Positions 45,783 through 58,012 of a stretch of 64,000 nt of DNA are shown here, one piece after another (within the stretch, counting starts at the first letter, position 1; each line of letters opens with the position of its first letter). The notes under the pieces are model-generated. The model worked only from the letters and a program-made list of their open reading frames with translations, was not told the origin of the DNA and did no database searches. The translations under genes were made by a program, and so were the position numbers. The stretch lies in NCBI GenBank assembly GCA_028023455.1, contig JAQFVV010000063.1:6655157-6719156 (forward strand), in the 5' to 3' direction. The stretch is from Epiperipatus broadwayi (lineage: Eukaryota; Onychophora; Udeonychophora; Euonychophora; Peripatidae).

Positions 45783-46180
45783 TAGGGTATATGAGCATAA
45801 ACTTTCACATGCACCACCACTCTCCACACTATCTCATAACACTGATACACTTGAACACATATATGCTTTTCAACATGCTGTAATATGGGATTTGGGTTTT
45901 CATCATCAGATTTTCAATGATATGGATGGCTGAAAAGTTGGAGGCTGGAGTAGAATGAAGCTTGTCCATCAAAGTATGAAGAGTTGCTATCTTAATATAA
46001 ACTGAGCACTGATAATATATATGTATGGGAGATGATAATCTGAACCAACTGATGAGTGCTGATTTAGCATGAAATACATATATTGGTGATTTTTTTCTAC
46101 CTTGTATGGTCATGTGTATCAGTTGTATGAGATAATGTGGATAGATGGAGGGTGCTTGAAAATCTCAGTTCAAATCTCCT
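45783..46180. repeat. Fold-back element, ribozyme family 4, copy c
   Basis: A more diverged member. AGGGTATATGAGCATAAACT on the left is mirrored only partly on the right (TATCAGTTGTATGAGATAATG). It lacks the ATT tracts but keeps the best-preserved ribozyme motif of the family. Confidence 0.7.
46044..46087 (+). ncRNA. Hammerhead ribozyme-like motif, family 4c
   Basis: Plus strand: stem I ACCAA (46,044-46,048) with TTGGT (46,083-46,087), core CTGATGA (46,049-46,055), stem II GTGCT-GATTT-AGCAT (five pairs with an outer G-U), GAAA (46,071-46,074) and stem III A-U, U-A over ACAU. The cleavage site AUA ends at 46,082. No core mismatch. Confidence 0.75.
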
Positions 46181-46374
46181 ATACTTACAATTAAGCTTCA
46201 GGTTTGTGAAGTGACTGATTTTCAAATATATATATATGAAAAACAAAAAAACAAGTTAAAAACTTGCTAACGCTTGCATTTATGTCAACAGATGGCATTC
46301 TACCAAAAACACCATCAAGCGTATGTTTACATAAGCGTCAGAGCATGCATTCACTATCTCTAACTTTTATTCCA

Positions 46375-46418
46375 CTTTCAGATCATGATTTCAAGCTATT
46401 TGCTATCATCAGTGAAAG
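46375..46418 (-). ncRNA. Hammerhead ribozyme-like motif, family 3 unit 1
   Basis: Minus strand: stem I CTTTCA (46,418-46,413) with TGAAAG (46,380-46,375), six Watson-Crick pairs. Core CTGATGA (46,412-46,406), stem II AGC-AAATA-GCT, GAAA (46,392-46,389), and stem III A-U, U-A over CAUG. Cleavage site AUC ends at 46,381. Confidence 0.7.
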
Positions 46419-46773
46419 ACAGGAATTTTAGAAACTAGATCTAAACACAAACTCTGAGCGTTTATGAAACAGTTTCTATTCAGCTTGCAAGCATGAATCT
46501 TTTAGACACGTAATGTCTTAAAACTCAGCATAGCAAGCCAGATAGCTATATGGGTCTGATCTCAGTTCAGCATCACCACATAGTAGAAGCCTCTGCAATA
46601 TATATCATTGCTAGAAAGACCTCAAAGGTACATTTATGAAAAACAAAAAACAAGTTAAAAACTTGCTAATGCTTGTATTTATGTCAACAGATGGCATTCT
46701 ACCAAAAACACCGTCAAGCGTATGTTTACATAAATGTCAGAGCATGCATTCACTATCTCTAACTTTTATTCCA

Positions 46774-46817
46774 CTTTCAGATCATGATTTCAAGCTATTT
46801 TCTATCATCAGTGAAAG
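46774..46817 (-). ncRNA. Hammerhead ribozyme-like motif, family 3 unit 2
   Basis: Same as unit 1 with core CTGATGA (46,811-46,805) and the same six-pair stem I. A C-to-A change in stem II leaves only two inner pairs, so activity may be reduced. Confidence 0.6.
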
Positions 46818-47297
46818 ACAGGAATTTTAGAAACTGGATCTAAACACAAACTCTGAGCATTTATGAAACAGTTTCTATTCAGCTTGCAAGCATGAATCTT
46901 TTAGACACGTAATGTATTCAAACTCAGCATAGCAAGCCATATAGCTATATGGGTCTGATCTCAGTTCAGCATGCTCTGACATTTATGTAAACATATGCTT
47001 GACGGTGTTTTTGGTAGAATGCCATCTGTTGACATAAATACAAGCGTTAGCAAGTTTTTAACTTGTTTTTTGTTTTTCATAAATGTACCTTTGAGGACTT
47101 TCTAGCAATGATATATATTGCAGAGGCTTCTACTATGTGGTGATGCTGAACTGAGATCAGACCCATATAGCTATCTGGCTTGCTATGCTGAGTTTGAAGA
47201 CATTACATGTCTAAAAGATTCACGCTTGCAAGCTGAATAGAAACTGTTTCATAAACGCTCAGAGTTTGTGTTTAGATCTAGTTTCTAAAATTCCTGT

Positions 47298-47341
47298 CTT
47301 TCACTGATGATGGCAAATAGCTTGAAATCATGATCTGAAAG
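47298..47341 (+). ncRNA. Hammerhead ribozyme-like motif, family 3 unit 3
   Basis: Plus strand in the inverted unit: stem I CTTTCA (47,298-47,303) with TGAAAG (47,336-47,341), core CTGATGA (47,304-47,310), stem II GGC-AAATA-GCT (with a G-U), GAAA (47,324-47,327), TCATGATC forming the minimal stem III and the AUC site ending at 47,335. Confidence 0.7.
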
Positions 47342-47486
47342 TGGAATAAAAGATAGAGATAGTGAATGCATGCTCTGATATTTATGTAAACATACGCTTG
47401 ACGGTGTTTTTGGTAGAATGCCATCTGTTGACATATATATATATAAAATTAAGCTCCAGGTTTGTGAAGAGTGCTTGGTCTTCATA

Positions 47487-47540
47487 TATATATATATATA
47501 TATATTCATTGTTAATAATATATATATATATATATATATC
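47487..47540. repeat. TA microsatellite, interrupted
   Basis: Two TA blocks flank TTCATTGTTAATAA, just downstream of the ribozyme array. Confidence 0.9.
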
Positions 47541-49337
47541 ATTGTTAATAAAGTTTAAATTTGTTTAAAACAAATAGACTTGCTTTGTTGTCATTCAGTT
47601 TTTTTAATGTAAATCTGTTGACTAATAATATTCTGACAAGATAATATTTATGTATTGACTTACATCACATAATTTATTATAAGTAATCATATAACAGTCT
47701 GGAAATTAAACCATACGATTGATAAGTGTGTATACAAAGGTATATTATTCTCTTTGTATTAAATTTAATGCTTCATCATTTGGTTGAGATATATATTTTA
47801 TGTGGTAATAAATTAATTCATTTAGAATTATTAGAAGTTTATTATAATTATTTTACTAGTTATATGTAATAGTTGTGTTAGGATAGAGCTTTATATCTGA
47901 ACTGATTCGATAACTTACAAAGTCTAAATATAGTAATTATTTAAGGTAAATGAAGACAATTGCAATTGGATGCTTGCATATTCTTTTAAGCGATTATTTA
48001 TTGGGTGAATATTATATCAAGTTATTATATAGTTATGAAGATAGTAACCTTATATTATAAAACTGGTAATAGTATATTGAAATTGATATTTGAAGTCCAT
48101 TAAATAAAGCAATTTGCTTTAATTATATTTAAATTTCATTGGTATAGATTGTAAATTTCGGTTAAATACTAGGCTTTAATACTGACATTTGATCATAATA
48201 GAATATTAATAATATTTCACATGTTATGATAATTATAATTTAAAGTTTGATAACTTAGTATTATTAGAGTGAAGAATAATTTGTTTTGATTTGCTAATCG
48301 TATTAGAATAAGTATTAATTGGGAATGCATCGTTTGTTTCATATTATCATGATTGGATATTGTAAATTTTAAGTTTATTTAAATGTTTTATTTTATATTG
48401 TTATTAGTTGACAAAGGTGGTGATATATATTAAATTAATCGATCATGTATATTGTATTATATTATACTTTAGTACTGAGATACTTTATTTTATTTACGAT
48501 TTGACGTTATGAATTTATAGGATTTCAAAAGAGAAAGTTGTGTAGTCTTATAAAGAATACATTAATGTGCATATATTTATAGGTGATAAAGCATTTTTTA
48601 TCATCAAATATTTGATCTCAATGCAATTTGTTTATTCAATAAGGGTATATTTATATTTATGCAATATCATGGCTTAGCATTAATTTTATTTTATTTCATT
48701 ATAATTAGAGATCAATTATTGGATTATACTATATTTTGATATAATTGGTGTTTTAAGTTTGTAGATTATGCAGTCTTTGTTTATTATCTTTATAGCTCTC
48801 ATTTTCTTATGAATAGCTCCTAAATTTGTAGGGCATATTAAGGTTATTATTTTATCCATTCATGAATCCTTTTGTTTATATACAAATAACATTTGAGATA
48901 TGTTCATATAGTTATAAACAGTTTTAATTCATGAGGCATATTAAATTTTATTTTTCTCATCTTTGGTCATTATGTTTATTCTATTACAAATGGTTTGTTT
49001 AATAGGGTTATATGGCTATTTATAAGATAATGATATTTTCTTATATTATATTCATTTTTCAATCTGTTGCAAATTATGCCCATATTCTTAGAATAATTTG
49101 AAATATTGGTTTTACTTACTTCCAATCTATTAAGAATGCTGTTCAAATGTGTGGGGTTATAGCTAAAATTATCATTATTGTGTTATTTTTATAAATGGTG
49201 TTCAGACACTTGGCTTGATAGAAGTTTAAATTAAGTGTTAGCTTGTCATTGATTGATTGATTGTTACCTTGGATCAGTTCATCATTTTTATTCTGTTACA
49301 AATGATACTGCAGTTTGATAGGCATTATTAAACTAGG

Positions 49338-49373
<36 letters not shown>

Positions 49374-49376
49374 TTA

Positions 49377-49425
<49 letters not shown>

Positions 49426-49569
49426 TACCCATTATAAAATATATATTAAAAAAAATTGTTTTAATGGTAAATACAATACTATAGTTTAATATCTTTTGTA
49501 GCACTTTTGATTACATGGTAATCCTTGTCAGCTTTAACTGAATTTCAATTTTTTTAAAAAATTTTAGAT
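47541..49569. other. AT-rich, no gene seen
   Basis: No coding or RNA gene supported. TA tracts occupy about 49,345-49,420. Confidence 0.6.
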
Positions 49570-49690
49570 TATTAACTAAACACTGTATTATTGAGTGTGT
49601 AAAATACTCTCAATCCAAGGCACAAGATATAATCTTTTGAAAAGATAAGAATGGACCATCTTATCATTTTTACCTATATTTGTTTATATA
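49570..49690 (-). repeat. Interspersed repeat R1, copy 2
   Basis: Minus-strand copy of the R1 family. AATATAGGTAAAAATGATAA, GATGGTCCATTCTTATCTTT and CCTTGGATTGAGAG match the copies at 61,260 and 61,525. It directly precedes the second LINE. Confidence 0.65.
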
Positions 49691-49744
49691 GATCAATCTA
49701 AAACTCCAACCCTCTCTTGTCCAAAATACAGCTAGTGGTCCAGT

Positions 49745-49945
49745 CAAGTGGATTTAATGTTAAAGGATAGTTATTCTTGTATAATAGTAGGCCTGAACAT
49801 GAAAGGTCTTAACTCACGTGAATGTATTTATGCAATTAGGCAGTTTTTCTCCTCGGTCTCACCAAATATTCTGTTTATGGGGGAGACCAAGTACCATTAT
49901 AATTCTAATGTATTTTTCTGACTGGAATTAAATAAACTTGGATAC
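49745..49945 (+). pseudogene. LINE 2 ORF2, start of endonuclease
   Basis: Translation gives GLNMKGLNSRECIYAIRQFF, SPNILFMGETKYHYN and, after a TGA, LELNKLGY. These correspond to NIRGLNSHDRAYAL, KPDILCLSETKLH and the FGY region of LINE 1 ORF2. The catalytic Glu (GETK) is kept. The frame is cut at LGY by the LTR element. Confidence 0.8.
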
Positions 49946-52663
49946 TGTAACAATCAGAATCATCTATCTCGCTAACACACTGCAGAATTCAAACCCCAGA
50001 CATGAAACTGAACATTCTAGGAGGGGTTGCCTTCTAGATATACTAAGTTCGAATCTAAAGTCCAAATTATACAGCGCCATCTACATGACAACGCATTTAA
50101 TGCCACTACTAGTATGATCTTTGACTGGTGCCTGGTGGTCAGGGAGAAACAAAAGACTCGATACTAAAAGAAGTTTGAGTGGCTAATTAATGTCTATGGA
50201 TTTACAAAAGAAATGCAGAAAAAATATATATAGACCGAGACGGTGATAGGAATCAAATAAAATAAGGGATCAAATTTAGTTTTAAATAATTTCACAAAAT
50301 TTATTCATAAAATATATATATAACGCCACTGTCTGCTTATATGAGAGAGGACACGTATTAAATAATTGTGGGTATTATATTTCAATAAATGACAAAAAGG
50401 TTTTAAAACAAAGTGATATATTCTATTTCTTAGGCTAATAGCATTATGATAATGTGCTTGATGAGATAGGAACATGTGAGAGGTGCTTTGAGTAATTATA
50501 CAAGTTTAAGAAAATATTTGAAATTAAGTGTTCTAAAATATTTATTGATTTCGAGAATAGCACGGACAAAAGCTTACTAAACAACAAAGTGGGAATGTGA
50601 TCAAAGCATTTATTTGAGAATAATAATAATAGAGTTGCATTGGGAGGTCAGTATTGTTGATAATGAATTTATTAAAGTTGGAGGGTGTGACACGTTTAAG
50701 TCAGAGATGCTTTGTAAAATAAATATAAAATAAAACAATATTGGAGATCCGGAATAATTACGGAGGGCATCTCGCTGCTAACCCATAGGAAAGTATTTAG
50801 ATGAACAGCCGAAACTTAGCGACTGGGTGACAATTGCGTTTAATTCCCAGGGGTGTCATTTGTGAACACCCTCTGCCTGGAAACTTGCAATAAGTGAAAA
50901 GAACAGACTTTGCCGTGTAAAGAATCCTTAGAAAAATAAAACAAAGCAGTCTCAACAACCAATTCATTTACCAGCAATATGAGACTAGTGTATATAAAAA
51001 CATACTGAATGGGTTTTACTCAGATTAAGATAAATGCCCAATCAAATGCCCTGAAATTCATTTAAAAGGGTCCACACATTCTCGACATCAATGATGAACT
51101 TTATAATTAAAGTAGAACACGGTAATTAAAATAGGAAAATGCATGCTTGCGGGTTTGAAAAGTAAGTATAGATTTATATATGCAATCATGCATTTGGGGA
51201 CACATTTAAATCACTGACCTCGCACATACTCTCATGGTAGATTAAAATCAATAACATGTAGATTTTAAACTATGTGATTATATTATATTAAAGAAAAGAA
51301 TCGCCCTCGAATGAGTGATTTGCAAGATAATAAAATTGAAAAATTATAAATTTAAAATATGCCTTAATAGCGGCGTCTTACTTTCAATAAAAGGAATAGT
51401 TCACTCGGTCAAAGACGATTCTGACACATTATCCTAATAAAATAAAAGAAAGCTTTATAAATAGAAAATATTAACCCAAGAATAGAGAGCAAAATGTTGA
51501 GTATATTTAAACACGTTAAAGAAATACATAATGAAGTTATGTGAAATATAAGAAAACAATGTTAAATAGCTATAGCATGTTAGTTAGGAATCACAAGAGC
51601 TCTTGGGTTAATTTAGGGTTACCTCTGGAGAAGCATTTTAGGTAGATTGATGGTCGGCAGGTTTTTATATAATTTAACAGCAAAATCTGGAAATGTTCAT
51701 ATTTTTGCAGCAGCAGCAGTTCTGGGGTTCCCCATGTGATAACTTCCGATGGTATACGGCAGCATATAACCATTTCGGAGAGAAATAGCCTTCTTGCACT
51801 CTACTCTGTCATGTCAAGATTTTTACAAATTACTAGAATAGAACTCGGAATGATTTCTCTTAGAAACATTAAAAGAAAAAAACTGGAGAACAAAAAAAAA
51901 CCCTTCTTTTTATAGTAGACGTTAACAATAGAACTGCCCTGGAGCATTACAAAAATATATCGGACTTATCAGCTGTAATTAAGTCTATCCCAATGTCTAA
52001 AGGAATTCAACATTAATTAATTTCTTTTGTTAATTTCCCTGTCGACATTCGGATTACAAACTAGATTTAATTAAAAATTACTTTTATTAATTAAAGAAAA
52101 CCTTAAGTGAACATCTGCTGTTTTTAGATAAAACTTATATAATATTAGCTAATTAAACTATTGTCCCTCGTTTATTTTAAAGAAATATTTGAAATGACTT
52201 TTATTAAATTAAACGAAAATTATTTTACTTTTAACTTGCAATATTTGAATCTATTTACTAAATGAATATTTACTAAATGAATTTTATTTTAAATCAAAAT
52301 TTATTACGACAGTAATATATTTGTAAATAGATTCAAACAAAATAACTTTAACAATTTATAATTTTGATATGTTTTTAAAATGCATACCATAGTGTGTGCG
52401 CAATTACGACTTATATAACCTACTTTTTAATAAATCAAAATTATGTGAACATATACATAATCTATAACCTTTTATTTATTTGGGAATGACTTATATATAT
52501 AATATGAGCATTGTACTCATGGTTTAAAATTAGGCAGGATTTTTGGTATATAAGTGTATTGCAGACACACTACGATAGATTGGGGTTCAAACTAAGGTAT
52601 GAGGGTAGAAAATAGGTAAGAAAAGGTGAAACGAAGATCTGCAAGGCAGACCTTACTGTTTCA
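49946..52663 (-). repeat. 3' LTR (2.7 kb)
   Basis: Begins TGTAACAATCAG and ends CTTACTGTTTCA on the plus strand, matching the right copy throughout with scattered, mostly transition, differences. In element orientation it reads TGAAACAGTAAG...GATTGTTACA. A 60-codon minus-strand ORF (51,591-51,773) is kept in both LTRs, but shared descent alone explains that. Confidence 0.88.
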
Positions 52664-52676
52664 CATTCCCTTAGTG
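52664..52676 (-). other. Polypurine tract candidate
   Basis: Minus-strand CACTAAGGGAATG immediately precedes the TGAAACAG start of the 3' LTR, the position at which plus-strand DNA synthesis is primed. Confidence 0.45.
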
Positions 52677-52993
52677 ATGGAACAAAAAAAATTGTTAAAA
52701 AAAAAAGATCTTACAACAGGTGTCCACCTATGAAGCCTGCATAAACAAAATTTACAAGATAACCCATAATGTACAGGATATAAATATAATGAAGAAACAA
52801 AACTGAATTATATACCCGGATCATATTAATAAATCTACCATCTAGTGAACATTTTCTATTATCTCCCCTCCCCCTTCAACAAAATTTTATTTAAAAAAAT
52901 CTAATAGTTTAACGTTGTTTATATCGATCTCTTTTCTCGTTTATCCTATGACGTGTCCATTTTTTTTGTTGTTGTTTTAAAAAACTACTACAA

Positions 52994-53935
52994 TCATGGG
53001 TCTGGTGGGTAATACCTGCCTTTATATTTTAATAAGTGCAGTCTCCGATTATCAGACCTCTTTACCTTGTCTGGCGGTTCTTTAGCCCAGGGACTGAAAT
53101 CCAGAGTGGTTAAGACTTCGGCCATTTCTTTTATTTCATCTGGTTGAGATATTTGTGCTATATCAGGTGGGATATTTTCCTTGTGTTTTTTAAATACTTT
53201 GATATTGGCAGTAAGCTTGGTTAGCTGGGTTTGAGGTCCTAGGTCTTGTACATTCTTGGCTGGAAATATCTCGTCTAAATACAGTTGTGGACATTTTTTG
53301 ACTTCGTGAAAAATTTTTTTGTGATGAAGCTTGGTTAGCTGGGTTTGAATCCATAAGTCCCATACATTCTTGGCTGGAAATATCTTGTCTAAATACAGTT
53401 GTGGACATTTTTTGACTTCGTGAAAAATTTTTATGTGATGAAGCTTGGTTAGCTGGGTTTGATGTCCTGTGTCCCGGACATCATTTGCTGGAAATATTCT
53501 TTCCAAATGAAGTTTGGGACATTTTTTTACTTCATGGAATATTTTAACATCGACAAGCTTGGTCAGCTGGGTTGGATGTCCTAAGTCTCGGATATCCTTT
53601 GCTGGAAGCACCCTTTCCAAAGAAAGCTTGGGACATTCTTTAACCTCATGAAATATTCTAGTGTTGAGCTTGCTTGGCTGAGTTCAAAGTCCCAGGTCTG
53701 GTGTATCAGTCTTCTTTGTGGAATCATTTGTCTCAACTTTCTGGTTCAGGAGTTTATCTGCCATCTCTTGCCATCCAGGTAAAAGTCTGTACAGCTCTCT
53801 AAGTTCCTCACCTCTCCTTCGGCTTTCTTCTGCCCATCTTTTCGCTCTTTCTTCACCTTGTTTAAACAATTCTATAATAGTCCAGAAATGGACCTCATTA
53901 GTATCCGTATTTTCCATGGCCTTGGATGTTACCAT
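52994..53935 (-). pseudogene. Lys-rich repeat protein of the LTR element
   Basis: One frame runs from ATG at 53,935 to a stop at 52,994-52,996, with a single TGA at 53,684-53,686. Residues 1-75 are charged and helical (around ERAKRWAEESRRRGEELREL). Four tandem units of 37-38 residues follow (starting at 53,698, 53,587, 53,473 and 53,359) with the pattern TQLTKL....KIFHEVKKCP.L.L..IFPAK, then a partial fifth unit and a tail around SPWAKEPPDKVKRSD ending YYPPDP. The TGA lies inside the first unit. I recognise no known gag, protease or polymerase domain. It may be a derived gag-like or accessory nucleic-acid-binding protein; its basic, helical nature fits that but does not prove it. Confidence 0.6.
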
Positions 53936-55246
53936 GATCGATGATGATTTTTTCCCTTTTATTTTATTGCTAACTATATTAATATATCCTAAATAAAACT
54001 TTTTTTAACGAATAGGTGTACTCTTAAAACACAATGTATAGCACTGATAAAGAAAGTTTTTAAACTGTTTTACGTTGAGCTTACTAAAACTAATACGGTT
54101 TAAAAAAAATACTATTATTATTTTTCCTTGTTTGATTCTCTGCGATTAATACGTTTGACTTCAAATTTTATTAATGGCTAATAGGCTATCTCCCTCTCGG
54201 TTCTGTTTCCTAATTGCTGCTTTTATATTTATTACTAAAACCCCAACTACTGCCCTCTTACTACTGCTAAAATTTCTCGCTTAAATCTGCTGCCAACATA
54301 TATATTTTTAACTGCCCATATATATAAAAATCTCTTAAATTCTACCTGTCAAAATATTTCGCTCACATATATATTTTTAAACTCAAGCAATTTTATTTAT
54401 ATATGTTAACATTAGCTAGATCCGGGTATAATTATTTCGTTCCCTCTTATTTAATATTAGCATACATATATATTTTTATTTACATAATTATTGATCCGAT
54501 TCACGTCCCATTATTTGGTCTAAGAAAAATTTACACATGTTAAAAAACAAATTTCATACAAAAGAATTGAGCCTGGTGACAAAATTTATTTTAGAAGTAA
54601 CTCCGTTTAGTGAAATTACCCTTGGGCACCACGTCACCAGTTAAAAATATCCATAGACTGTTAGCTTCCCAAAATTAATTTTAAATTATTCCATTTTACT
54701 ACGGGCACTCGTTAAAACATTCGCATTTTTTTTTATTGATTACAACATTTTATTTATTATTATTTCTGAATTCAATACGATAGCCTATTATATCTAGGTC
54801 ATTACCGTACAAAATTATTATTATGCTATCTTGCGCATTGAGCCGATAAAACTTTATTTTGAGAGTAAAATACATTATTTGAAATATTCATAGATTGTCA
54901 CAATATTCACTTGGGACAATATTTAAGTAATTTACGCTATGCAGACATAGCGTGATTTAAGTGAAACAATAAATACAGATAAATATAGATGGCTCATATC
55001 ACACTATAGCAAGTTTGGACAAATTCTGATTATACAGTATAAGTAATTGAATGCCCGAGTCAAACAAAATATATGAAATATACACGCAAATAAACAATAT
55101 AGATAATATAGAGTTTGAAAATATTATATATATCAAAATTATAAAGGATTTGAGTGATTAAATACGAAACAACATGCTAAAATTAACCTACAGGGATGTG
55201 GGTGTTTAAATAATTAAGATCTACAGGGATGTGGGTGTTTAAATAT
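53936..55246. other. LTR element interior, non-coding
   Basis: No ORF of note. AT-rich leader between the primer site and the repeat protein. A 33-base direct duplication containing CTACAGGGATGTGGGTGTTT lies at about 55,190-55,245. Confidence 0.55.
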
Positions 55247-55273
55247 TCGAGGCTCCACGTTTGGGCAAGCCAT
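55247..55273 (-). other. Primer-binding-site candidate (tRNA-Lys-like)
   Basis: Minus-strand TGGCTTGCCCAAACGTGGAG continuing CCTCGAA resembles the complement of the 3' end of tRNA-Lys(CUU), which begins TGGCGCCCAACGTGG, with small insertions. It lies 24 bases inside the 5' LTR, farther than usual, so it is only a candidate. Confidence 0.45.
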
Positions 55274-55297
55274 GGACCCGGAAAAAAAAATTTACTA

Positions 55298-58012
55298 TGT
55301 AACAGTCAGAATCGTCTATCTCACTAACACACTGCAGAATTCAAACCCGACCTGAAACTGAACATTCTAGGAGGGGTTGCTTTCTAGATATACTAAGTTT
55401 GAATCTAAAGTCCAAATTTCACAGTGCCATCTATGTGACAACACATCTGATGCCACTACTAGTATGACCTTTGACCAATGCCTGGTGGTCAGGGAGAAAC
55501 AAAAGACTCTATACTAAAAGAAGTTTGAGTGGCTAATTAACGTCTATGGATTTACAAAAGAAATGCAGAAAATATATATATATAGACTGAGACGGTGATA
55601 GGAATCAAATAAAATAAGAGATCAAATTTTGTTTTAAATAATTTCACAAAATTTATTCATAAAATATATATATAATGCCACTGTCTGCTTATATGAGACA
55701 GGGACGCATATTAAATAATTGTGGGCATTATATTTCAATAAATGACAAAAAGGTTTTAAAACAAAGTCATATATTCTATTCCTCGGGCTAATAGCATTAC
55801 GATAATGTGCTTGACGAGATAGGAACATGTGTGAGGTGCTTTGAGTAATTATACAAGTTTAAGAAAATATTTGAAATTAAGTGTTCTAAAATATTTATTG
55901 ATTTCGATAATAGCACGGACAAAAGCTTACTAAGCAACAAAGTGGGAATGTGATCAAAGCATTTATTTGAGAATAATAATAGAGTTGCATTGGGAGGTCA
56001 GTATTGCTGATAATTAATTTATTAAAGTTGGAGGGTGTGACACGTTTAAGTCACGGATGCTTTGTAAAATAAATATAAAATAAAACAATATTGGAGATCC
56101 AGAATAATTACGGAGGGCATCTCGCCGCTAACCCGTAGGAAAGTATTTAGATGAACAGCCGAAACTTAGTGACTGGGTGACAATTGCGTTTAATTCCCAG
56201 GGATGTCATTTGTGAACACCCTCTGCCTGGAAACTTGCAATAAGTGAAAAGAACAGACTTTGCCGTGTAATGAATCCTTGAAAAAATAAAACAAAGTGGT
56301 CTCAACAACCAATTCATTTACCAGCAATACGAGACTAGTGTATATAAAAACATACTGAATGGGTTTTACTCAGATTAAGAGAAATTCCCAATCAAATACC
56401 CCGAAATTCATTTAAAAGGGTCCACACATTCTTGACATCAATGATGAACTTTATAATTAAAGTAGAACATGGTAATTAAAATAGGAAAATGCATGCTTGT
56501 GGGTTTGAAAAGTAAGTATAGATTTATATACGCAATCATGCATTTGGGGACACATTTAAATCACTGACCTCGCACATACTCTCATGGTAGATTAAAATCA
56601 ATAACATGTAGATTTTAAACTATGTGATTATATTATATTAAAGAAAAGAATCACCCTCGAATGAGTGATTTGCAAGATAATAAAATTGAAAAATTATAAA
56701 TTTAAAATATGCCTTAATAGCAGCATCTTACTTTTAATAAAGGGAATAGTTCACTCGGTCAAAGATGATTCTGACACATTATCATAATAAAATAAAAGAA
56801 AGCTTTATAAATAGAAAATATTAACCCAAGGATAGAGAGCAAAATGTTGAGTATATTTAAACACGTTAAAGAAATACATAATGAAGTTATGTGAAATATA
56901 AGAAAACAATGTTAAATAGATATAGCATGTTAGTTAGAAATCACAAGAGCTCTTGGGTTAATTTAGGGTTACCTCTGGAGAAGCATTTTAGGTAGATTGA
57001 TGGTCGGCAGGTTTTTATATAATTTAACAGCAAAATCTGGAAATGTTCATATTTTTGCAGCAGCAGCAGTTCTGGAGTTCTCCATGTGACAACTTCCGAT
57101 GGTATATGGCAGCATATAACCATTTTGGAAAGAAATAGCCTTTTTGCACTCTACTCTGTCATGTCAAGATTTTTACAAATTACTAGAATAGAACTCAAAA
57201 TGATTTCTCTTAGAAACATTAGAAGAAAAAAACTGGAGAACAAAAGAGAACCCTTCTTTTTATAGTAGACGTTAACAATAGAACTGCCCTGGAGCATTAC
57301 AAAAATATATCGGACTTATCAGCTGTAATTAAGTCTATCCCAATGTCTAAAGGAATTCAACATTAATTAATTTCTTTTGTTAATTTCCCTGTCGACATTC
57401 GGATTACAAACTAGATTTAATTAAAAATTACTTTTATTAATTAAAGAAAACCTTAAGTGGACATCTGCTGTTTGTAGATAAAACTTATATAATATTAGCT
57501 AATTAAACTATTGTCCCTCGTTTATTTAAAGAAATATTTGGAATGACTTTTATCAAATTAAATGAAAATTATTTTACTTTTAACTTGCAATATTTGAATC
57601 TATTTACTAAACGAATATTTACTAAATGAATTTTATTTTAAATCAAAATATATTACGACAGTAATATATTTGTAAATAGATTCAAACAAAATAACTTTAA
57701 CAATTTATAATTTTGATATGTTTTTAAAATGCATACCATAGTGTGTGCGCAATTACGACTTATATAACCTACTTTTTAATAAATCAAAATTATGTGAACA
57801 TATACATAATCTATAACCTTTTATTTATTTGGGAATGACTTATATATATAATATGAGCATTGTACTCATGGTTTAAAATTAGGCAGGATTTTCGGTATAT
57901 AAGCATATTGCAGGCACACTACAATAGATTGGGATTCAAACTAAGGTATGAGGGTAGGAAATAGGTAAGAAAAGGTGAAACGAAGATCTGCAAAGCAGAC
58001 CTTACTGTTTCA
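55298..58012 (-). repeat. 5' LTR (2.7 kb)
   Basis: TGTAACAGTCAG...TACTGTTTCA on the plus strand, the partner of 49,946-52,663. Being upstream on the minus strand, it would have carried the promoter and the transcription start. Confidence 0.88.

Larger units (their letters stand above)
46238..47435. repeat. Ribozyme family 3: two tandem units plus inverted unit
   Basis: Two direct units start at 46,238 and 46,638 (period ~400 bp, both beginning GAAAAACAAAAAAC). The second breaks off near 46,970 at AGCATG and joins an inverted copy of slightly more than one unit, to about 47,435. TA tracts lie on both outer sides. Each unit carries one hammerhead motif (minus, minus, plus). The tandem ~400-bp layout resembles animal retrozymes, which are small non-coding elements copied through circular ribozyme-processed RNA. 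No ORF is present. Confidence 0.88.
49946..58012 (-). mobile_element. Non-autonomous LTR retrotransposon, 8.07 kb
   Basis: Two direct repeats of 2,718 and 2,715 bp enclose 2,634 bp. Each repeat runs TG...CA. The flanks are ATAC (49,942-49,945) and ATAC (58,013-58,016), a 4-bp target duplication. A tRNA-Lys-like primer site next to the right repeat and a purine-rich tract next to the left one place the element on the minus strand. The interior codes for one small protein and lacks protease, reverse transcriptase, RNase H and integrase, so it depended on another element. The class is probably Ty3/Gypsy-like, judged only by LTR ends and duplication length. LTRs look about 97% alike by eye, so the insertion is fairly recent. 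Confidence 0.85.

Noticed and set aside
51591-51773. Conserved 60-codon ORF in both LTRs as a gene
   Set aside because: Recent common origin of the two LTRs explains the conservation; no domain or start context supports it.
49946-58012. Simple segmental duplication
   Set aside because: TG..CA ends, exact ATAC target duplication, interruption of a LINE frame and primer-site and purine-tract candidates fit an LTR element.
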